Source: Chelydra serpentina
Lineage: Eukaryota > Chordata > Testudines > Chelydridae
DNA length: 64,000 nt
Assembly: GCA_037349315.1 (NCBI GenBank)
Contig: JBAIAC010000007.1
Location: 23,516,001-23,580,000 of the forward strand
Reading direction: 5' to 3'
The position numbers were made by a program, and so were the translations under genes. The notes beneath the pieces were generated by a model that worked only from the letters and a program-made list of their open reading frames with translations, did no database searches and was not told where the DNA came from. This document shows, in pieces, positions 49,501 to 58,500 of the stretch; position 1 is the stretch's first letter; each line of letters begins with the position of its first letter.

Positions 49501-52500
49501 AAAAACACAGCGAAGACCAGGCACTTTAGTTTTGCCACAAGGTATACTCACCGAGTTCAACCTATGTCCTTGCCTGGGGCTCACCTCACAAAATTTAACT
49601 CATGGTAAAACTAACATGCTTTGTCTTCAGTGTGTTTTTGAGATAGCTCACATGTGTTAATTACTCTGAGGTTTAAAAAAAAAAAAAGGAAAAAACCCAA
49701 ATCTTTTTTTAGCAGTGAAGACAAGCCCTCAGTCACCTTCTGCTTTACGGTTGGGTTTTGGTCTGTTTATTCACTTCAAGGTCTGCCTTAACAATGAATA
49801 TAATTTGCTGATATTCATTAGTCTGCCTGCAACCCTGGATTTTAGCTTTTGCAATATCAATGCCTTGACATTTGGGGAAGTATAGGCTAGATGTCCAGAG
49901 AGAAAGAGACAGAGAGAGAAGACAGGACTGCAGGACATGTCAGTCACCATTAAATGGTATCAGGTCAAATGCCTTATGCAAGGAGGGATGGGTGTTCCAC
50001 TTTCCTCCATATAGGTGAATTCCTATGCCTGGGGGTACAGAATAAAGAGGCTCATGACCTGTCCAGATATGCAGATCAGGAGTGATTAAAAACCAAGATA
50101 ACATTACAACATAGGTGCTTCTTAAAGCAATGCTCAAGTTCTCAGGGTGGCCAGCAGGCCTTCCACTAACTGCCACAGCACAGAAACAGGGTGTGTGATC
50201 TTGCATCAGCACATATTTGCATGAGATAAGGATTTTACAGCTCTTTGTACTGTTCCCACAAATAAGCTCTAAACTACTGCACATCTTCGTACAAAGGCCA
50301 CTGGCACAATATTCTCCAGGGAATTTTAAATAAAAAACTCTGTATTGCTAACAAAGTCATTCCCCTTGAACAGAAGCTGTGATTGAGGTAAAAATGAGGT
50401 GACTGCTGTATTTTGGGGTAATGGCTGCCAGTGCAGCTCCAGTGTTCTTACTAGTTGTGGCATATGGAGCAAGAATTCATGGTTTCTGCCTTTGAAAACA
50501 AACCATAACCTTGCCTTTCCTAGCGAATGTTCAGCTGCTAATACCTGAAATGGATGTCAGAGGTGGGGCAAAATTCTGCTTCCAGAGCTCCACTCTAATG
50601 TTCTACTTTGACTGGACCTTCTCAAGACATGGAGGTCCACAAAGAGCAGAACTTTGGAGCAGAGATCTGCTTTGTGGACCTGGTGGCTGCAGGCAGAGCT
50701 TTTTGTGGAGCTTAGGAAAGATTAAGCTTGTTCAGTTGAATCTCTCTCTTAAAGCAATTTTTTTTAATTGGTCTCCAGAGTTTTAATACTGCTACCCTGA
50801 ATGCAGCCAATGTGAGAGCAGCTTTAGCCCACAGCATTTACATTTCATCAGGCATCTAACAATTTTATAAGGAAAAACTTTTCTCCATGTCACCATTACC
50901 CCCAAACTTCTAGAAATCCTCCCCCTGAAAAGAGTAAAATGTGAGCATTACCTAATTGTTCTTCTTTATAAACAGATGGATCTATGAGAGATTTCAGCTC
51001 TGTACTTTGTATTAAATAACTCTTCAGCTGAGTCATCATCATTCGAATTTCTTGTAGCATCTCTGTGCTGGAACTCTGTTTCGCCATCATCTCTAAACTG
51101 TACACTTTATAGTCCTGCACCAAATTGCCAAAGTAAGAGTCCTTGTCCTGTGACAGCTCTGCAATCTTCTTCTGCAGCTTTCTATCAGAAGATAAGAAGA
51201 CTGTGAAGACGTTCGTTAGGCTTACAAAGGAGAGCCTGTGCTTGGCCTTGTCCAAGATTACAGAACGTGTCTTTTTAATGGCAGGCCTGCTCAGTTGCTC
51301 TAGGTCATCCTCCGTGCTGCTTGTGGAGTAGGAATCAGGCTCAGAAGCAGAGGTCTGAGCCACTGCATTACTTCCTGGACAGTCCAGGGAGGTATGAGAA
51401 CCTTTAAGTTCAGATGAGCTAACAGATTTACAGCTAGCATCTGATTCATCCTGAGTGTGTTGGCAGGTGGCATCACCTCCTGGCTGTGGGCTATCCTTGG
51501 ATGAAGACTGTGCATTGTGTGTGTCTGGCTCTGCAACGTTTATTTGTTTCGAGTTGCAGGAGCTGGAAGCAGTCGGCAGCCGAGAAATCCTCTTCTTTCT
51601 TGGTGGTGGGACAGGGGGCACCTTTACGATTGCCAGGGGCTTCCTCTGTAGCTCGGTCAAGTTCTCTTTTTCTGCAGCTTTGGGCTTTGCATTGTGGCAC
51701 TCTGATGTAGCTCTCTCAGTAACCTCAACAGACATTTTTACTGCCTTTCTGCACTGAGAATCATTGCTCTCTGTACGAACATCCCATTCTTCTTGTGTCT
51801 GTTCCCCTTTCTGCATTTCACATTTTCCAGGCTTACCAATGCAGCTCTCTTCAGAAGCTCTTTCAGATGGCCGCCTCCTCGGAGGTATGGAGGGAAGAGC
51901 ACATTTCTGAGGGACGGCTGATGATGGGTCACTGGATGCGTAGGGTTCTTTTCCCTTTTCTTCCTTATCTTTACTGCCCTCAATTTTCATCTCCTTAGTG
52001 CTCTTCCTCAGTTGCTGAAGAAGCAGCCGGTCCTCTTCACAGGCAGTCATGGAATCCTTAGATAGCTTTTCGGGTGGCTTCCGAACTTGGCTGTGAGGAA
52101 GAGGAGGAGGTGGAGGGGGACGGTGAGGAGACCTCTTAGAACTTGGTGTGGTTACACTACAGTGATCAGCGCTTGCACTGGAGCTCTTGTAAGGAGGTAC
52201 ATCCGGAGGAAGAGGATTGCTGCACTCCTCTATAAAAATAGGATTCACAAACCACAGCTTGTCATTTCCTATTGACAGCTCAATTTCACATGAACAGTGG
52301 TTTGTGCTACTTGCAAACTGCTGGTTAGACCTTAGCTTGTTCGTCTGGGCAGTTCTGAGGGAAGAGTCTTTCACACGCTGGGAAATCCCCCCTCCTGTTC
52401 TTCTGTGGTTTAAAGAGGAGTCCCAGAAGCCTGTCAAAAAAATAACAGAATAAGACAATGCCCTGAGAGAATGTTATCATGTCTGACAGGATATGGGAAA

Positions 52501-55500
52501 ATTACTTTGTATCAAAAGAAGTGATACAAACTTTGACCCCAAATCCACACTGGACCCAACCCTCTTAGGGATTCAAACTCAGATGCAGCTAGGAAAAAAA
52601 CAGAAATTTCATTAGAAAACTGTTCACAATCCAACTGTCAGAAGCTCATCCAAAGAGAACCATTGACCTGATGAGGTTTGTCCATTGCTAAGTCTGAAGG
52701 CAGTAGATAGCAAATATGAAGCAATTAAAATAAAGTCTGTATGCCTCCTACCGTGGTCATTGTCCTCAAAATATACCAGTAACCTTAGATAACTAAGGAA
52801 GGAAGGGGCATGACAGGGATGGGTGGAGGGTGGGCATGGTGGAGTCGAGTTTCCCTACTCCACGGCAGAAGTTAGAGCAGACCACCTGCTACTCTAATTC
52901 CATCATTGCCATAGGCGCCGACTTCGTGGGTGCTCTGGGGCTGGAGCACCCACGGGGAAAAATTGGTGGGTGCTCTGCACCCACCGGCAGCTCCCCGCCA
53001 TCCCCGGGACCCGCGGCCAGCTCCCCGCCAACCCCGGGGCCCGCCGCCATCTTACCTTAGCACCGGGAGACGTTGCGGGGCCCTGCCCCCGACGCTGGGC
53101 GACGTTGCGTCGGCGGCGGGGCCCCGCAACGTCCCCCGGCGTCGGGGGGGGGGGCCCCGCCCCCGACGCTGGGCGTGAGCTCCCACCGGCACCACAGAAA
53201 GTCGGCGCCTGTGATCATTGCCAAGCGGCCCAGACTCAGAGCTGGAGCATAGGTCAGACTGGATCAGACCCATGTCCAAACAGTCCGGTATCCTGACAGT
53301 GGCCAGCATTTGCTGTTTCAGGGGAAAGTGTAAGAACCCTGCACATGTGGCATAATCTGCCCCATGCGTTCGGTTTTATCCTGGTCTCCAATAGTTGAAG
53401 ATTGGCTAAACCCTGAAGCATGAAGGTTCCTATCCCTTCTGCAAGCTGTTGTTAGCATTAACTATTATAACTCTGGGTATTCCTGTTATCCATAGAATGC
53501 CTGATCCCTCTTTGAATCTTGCATTAAAACTGGCTCTCTGCCCAGCTCCACCACTGCATCTCATGGTAGCGAAAAGAGCCTGGAGAATTCTGTGTATTGC
53601 TTTAAGGCATTAGACTGAAGTATCAGAGAACAGTTAAAATATTTCAATGTCACCTACACCTGATTGGCAGAGAAGCCATTGTTTCCGATCCAAGTGACTT
53701 TGACACACTGAAAACCTGTCTTCAGTAAGAGTTTGTATACAAAAAAAGATGTGTTTGCGTTTGTAAGTGTTTTATAAGCATTTTTAGCATCAAATTTAAC
53801 CTTTGATGGGATTCCTCTTCTCTCTGCGATAAATTCTCAGTCACTTATATTACAAGACCACATAGCTTAAGAGACCACTTGTTTTTAGTCCTTTGTGTGG
53901 TTGCTCAGTAAAGGTTTCAATGTATTCCCTATGGGAAGTATCAGGAAGCACAGGGACTACTGAAAATCCCTTATCTATTGATCTAAGGAAAAAATGACAC
54001 TTGTTTGTAAGGGCACCCACTATACGGCCAATGCACTCAGGAATCCAACACCCAACCCAAAGGCATGATAGGAAACACAGAGGTGGAGGATAGCTAGATA
54101 CCAGAGCTAGTGCTAGGCTTCAACAGTCTAAGCAATTGCTTAAGGCCCCAAGCAGTTCAAGAGGGCCCCCTATTCACTCTATATTATGTGTGGGGAGGGG
54201 GAGGGGAAATATTCCTGCTTAGGGCCCCCAGTGGGCTAGTACTGCCTCTGCTATACACAGTAGTTTAGCATGGGGATCCATACATTTTATTTTACCCAGC
54301 CAGGACCCCAATGCACACTCCCAGTACACAAGGCACATTGCTGCGTTTCAGCCAGGGAAGCCAACTGGCCATTCTAGGAATGGAAGCAATGGCCTGGGGC
54401 GCAGCTCCTGCAAACACTTGCTATCAGACACAATGCTCATTTTGCCAGGAGAAGTTCCACTGATGTGACTGGAACTGCTCCCAGGAGCGGGCGCTATGCC
54501 TGCAGCAAGGCTTTCAGGCCTGTGCCCTCAGTGGTAAATTCTGAGGGCCAAAGCCTCCTCTCAGTTACACCAGCATAACCCTCGTAAGCTTCAGCTGAGG
54601 GTGGAACAGAAGAGCCTTTGGCCAAGAATCACTGAAATAGCTCTTGAGTTCATTTTGAATTTCAGTATATGAGGGCTGGTTCACCCTTGCCTTACCCCAC
54701 TTTCATGCCACAGTAACTCCTTTGATTTCACCTGAGGCAACTTCACCACTGTCAGACTTGCACACATGATGTAGCCGCACCAATGATAACAATGCAATTG
54801 CTCTTTCTTCCCATTTGTCATGTGCTGCTCAAAACCCTCCGGTACCTCCCATCCGCAGCACTGTTTCTTACATTGAAGCTTATGGACATCACCTTATGGT
54901 CCTCTACGGGGACCCTCACCACCTACTGCAAACAGGATCATGCTGCTGCTTTAGCCCATCAAGGACTTGGCTGGTGTCTAGGACAAATTTTGGTTTATAA
55001 GCCTGTCACAGTATTTTCTTACTCAGGAAAGCTGAGACTACAGTCACTTCATATTGTGATTTCCTGCCATGGGAGAGATGATGATGAACTGGACATGTCT
55101 GTCTTGAAATAAACAAACACACATTGTCGGGGGCAGTTGAACTGTTTGAGAACAAATTAAACTAACAACTGCAAGAACAGGTCCATTCATTTGGCATCAC
55201 CTAGTCTAATACCCTGCTTCCAAGAATAGCAAATGGGGCACGGTTCTCTTTAAATTGTTTAACTCCGCGCACGTCAGCAAATGCAGAACAGTGGAATTTG
55301 CTTATCTAGGCAGTGGGATGGAGTTACAGCATCTTCTGGGTCGAGGAAGTGACAGGCACGTCATCGATCAGCCTATGAAAGGGGAAGCTGATGATTTTTC
55401 TCAGTAAACTACAAAGATGAGGCACTATGCAGAAAACCCAGAACTCAGACCCAGGCTGAATAGCCTGGCAGGGCATTGGGCAGATGCCTGGAGTTAAAAT

Positions 55501-58500
55501 GGGGGAGGAATTATTTTCCCACAGTAACTGAGAGCTACACACAGCTGCCTCCTAGAAGCTCTTCCGGGTCAATAAATATTCCCTCCCACTGAAGAAAGAA
55601 TAGGATGATCTGCTCCCACTCCTTTCTCCTGGCACACCCATAAATCTACACCTTCCCATCCACAGCCTGCTGCCAAGTGGGTCTGCATTGTACACAGGGG
55701 TTCGGTCCTCCTGTGCTGCCCTTCCATCCACCAGAAACACATTTGGAAGGGCTGGATTTTCCTCTGTCTTCTCAGTGATGCATCAGTTAAAGGGGGATTC
55801 TTTTTTTGATGATTGCACTCTTTTAAAACCACATTTCAGTGCTCTACACCTTATAATCTTTGACCCTTTGTGTAATAACCAGATCCTGAAAAGGGCAATC
55901 TAGCTTGCAGTGGGTCATAAGAACATAAGAACATAAGAAAGGCCGTACTGGGTCAGACCAAAGGTCCATCCAGCCCAGTATCCTGTCCACCGACAGTGGC
56001 CAATGCCAGGTGACCCGGAGTGAGTGGACCTAACAGGTAATGATCAAGTGATCTCTCTCCTGCCATCCATCACCCCCCTCTGACAAACAGAGGCTAAGGA
56101 TACCATTTCTTACCCATTCTGGCTAATAGCCATTAATGGACTTAACCTCCATGAATTTATCCAGTTCTCTTTTAAACCCTGTTATAGTCCTAGCCTTCAC
56201 AGCCTCCTCAGGCAAGGAGTTCCACAGGTTGACTGTGCACTGTGTGAAGAAGAACTTCCTTTTATTAGTTTTAAACCTGCTGCCTACTAATTTCATTGGG
56301 TGGCCCCTAGTTCTTTTATTATGAGAACAAGTAAATAACTTTTCCTTATTCACTTCCTCCACACCACTCATAATTGTATATACCTCTATCATATCCCCTC
56401 TTAGTCTCCTCTTTTCCAAGCTAAAAAGTCCTAGCCTCTTTAATCTCTCCTCATATGGGACCCATTCCAGACCCCTAATAATTTTAGTTGCCCTTCTCTG
56501 AACCTTTTCTAATGCCAGTATATCCTTTTTGAGATGAGGAGACCACAATTGTACGCAGTATTCAAGATGTGGGTGCACTATGGATTTGTATAGGGGCAGT
56601 AAGATATTCTCCGTCTTATTCTCTATCCCTTTTTTAATGAGTCCTAACATCCCGTTTGCTTTTTTGACTGCCGCTGCACACTGCGTGGACATCTTTAGAG
56701 AACTATCCACGATGACTCCAAGATCTTTTTCCTGATTAGTTGTAGCTAAATTAGCCCCCATCATATTGTATGTATAGTTGGGGTTATTTTTTCCAATGTG
56801 CATTGCTTTACATTTATCCACTTTAAATTTCATTTGCCATTTTATTGCCCAATCATTTAGTTTTGTGAGATCTTTTTGTAGTTCTTCACAGTCTGCTTTG
56901 GTCTTAACTATCTTGAGCAGCTTAGTATCATCTGCAAGCTTTGCCACCTCACTGTTTACCCCTTCTTCCAAATCATTTATGAATAAGTTGAATAGGACAT
57001 CTAATTTCTGTCCCATGAGAATATAAAACACTTCTGGAGGAAGTAGAAATTGACATAATAGACTTTCAAACAATGCCAACTTTCCTTCTGGAATCAAAAA
57101 AGAGGCTGCTACCTAGCACAATCTGTCTGTATAGATTAGATTTTGTTTTAAGAAGCAATAAACCCAATCCTAACTATTTCACCCTCTTTGACCTTGCTGA
57201 GATGTCATGGAGCTCTAAGGAGCTCTGGAGATTTAGCATCCCTTCTAGGACAACTGCATACTACAGGAAGTTCTTTGTCTTCAGAAACTTCACTGGGATC
57301 CAGTACACAAGTTCAGATGCTGTCCCTCTATTGCCATAATCACAGTGGAAGGAAAAGGAAGAAAAAGACCTCAGCTTGCTTTTTTGAAAAGCAGCTACTA
57401 ATTTTGGCTGCCTCTGTTTCTGGGTGCCCAACTTGAGATACCTTAAAGAGGCCTCATTTTCAGAAGCTGCTGAGTACCTGCCCTCTGAAAATCAGGGTCC
57501 TTACAAGTATCAGAGGGGTAGCCGTGTTAATCTGGATCTGTAGAAGCGACAAAGGGTCCTGTGGCACCTTATAGACTAACAGAGGTATTGGAGCATAAGC
57601 TTTCATGGGTGAATACCCACTTCTTCGGATGCAAGCAGTTTTCCACTTGTAATCTCAAAGAAAAGTCAAAGCTCATCTGGTTCAAAGAGCAGAAGAAAAG
57701 TTGAACAGGAAACTAGTGTTAGGACTGGTGGTTGGATGCAACATTTGACTTAACTGGAGTGGGTTTAGTGGTAAGGAATCAGAGTGGCTTAGCCAGAGGC
57801 CTGGTTCAGTTAACAGACCACAGAACTTAGTGGGGAAACAAAATGAGCAAAGTGCACGTGTACAACTATTATCTAAGGCACTACGATTTTGAGCAATCAT
57901 TTACAGCAACAAGTAGCGACGAGAGAGTCATAACAAAAATCTGTGCTACGCTCTAGACCTAATTTTTTGGGTTGATCAGTTACCTGGAGAGCACCAAGTT
58001 CATGCATCTTGAAGTCACCAAGGATCAACTCCAAGGCGAAGTAATGAAAGCAGCTTTATACATCAACATAAATGAAGATGGCGCTTAATCAGCAAATTGG
58101 CACTGGTCTGATATCCTCCAAATGACATTATTTTTCAGAATGGCACCATTCAAGGTGGCAGTGGGTCACTAGTTTGGAGGTGGGTCAAGTAGTCAAAAAT
58201 ACCCAATCTTCTGAAGATTCTGTCCCAGCTGAAGCTTGACCCAAGTAATCAAAAGCAGATCAGCTCTACCATTGGGTGAGTGACCCATCCACAACAGTCA
58301 TTGCATTTTCCATGAGTCCTGAAAGATTAATCCAAATGTAGAGGCTTCACAGCTCACAGGTCTTTTTTTCCCCAGTCACTTGAGAACAGGGAAAAGATTG
58401 TGAGGTGATGAATGGCTGGAGAGTGAGGGTGCTTTTAGCTTTTCATTTGCCCGGATTGCCAGTTATTTTGAATATTTTCCCGTTGTGCTGAATGGCACTG

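Larger units (their letters stand above)
47923..50951. other. RIN3 intron, 3.0 kb
   Basis: Contains a tRNA-derived fragment (48221-48290) and a Harbinger MITE (49428-49728). No further exon seen. Confidence 0.7.

Noticed and set aside
50896..52458. Whole 520-codon frame as a single-exon gene with its own ATG
   Set aside because: The first ten and last codons are intronic. Phase-compatible splice sites and the conserved GFWDSS junction show it is an internal RIN3 exon.
52930..53309. Frames of 82-108 codons rich in Pro, Arg and Gly
   Set aside because: They come from the CpG-dense hAT element at 52910-53213 and its flank and show no conserved domain.
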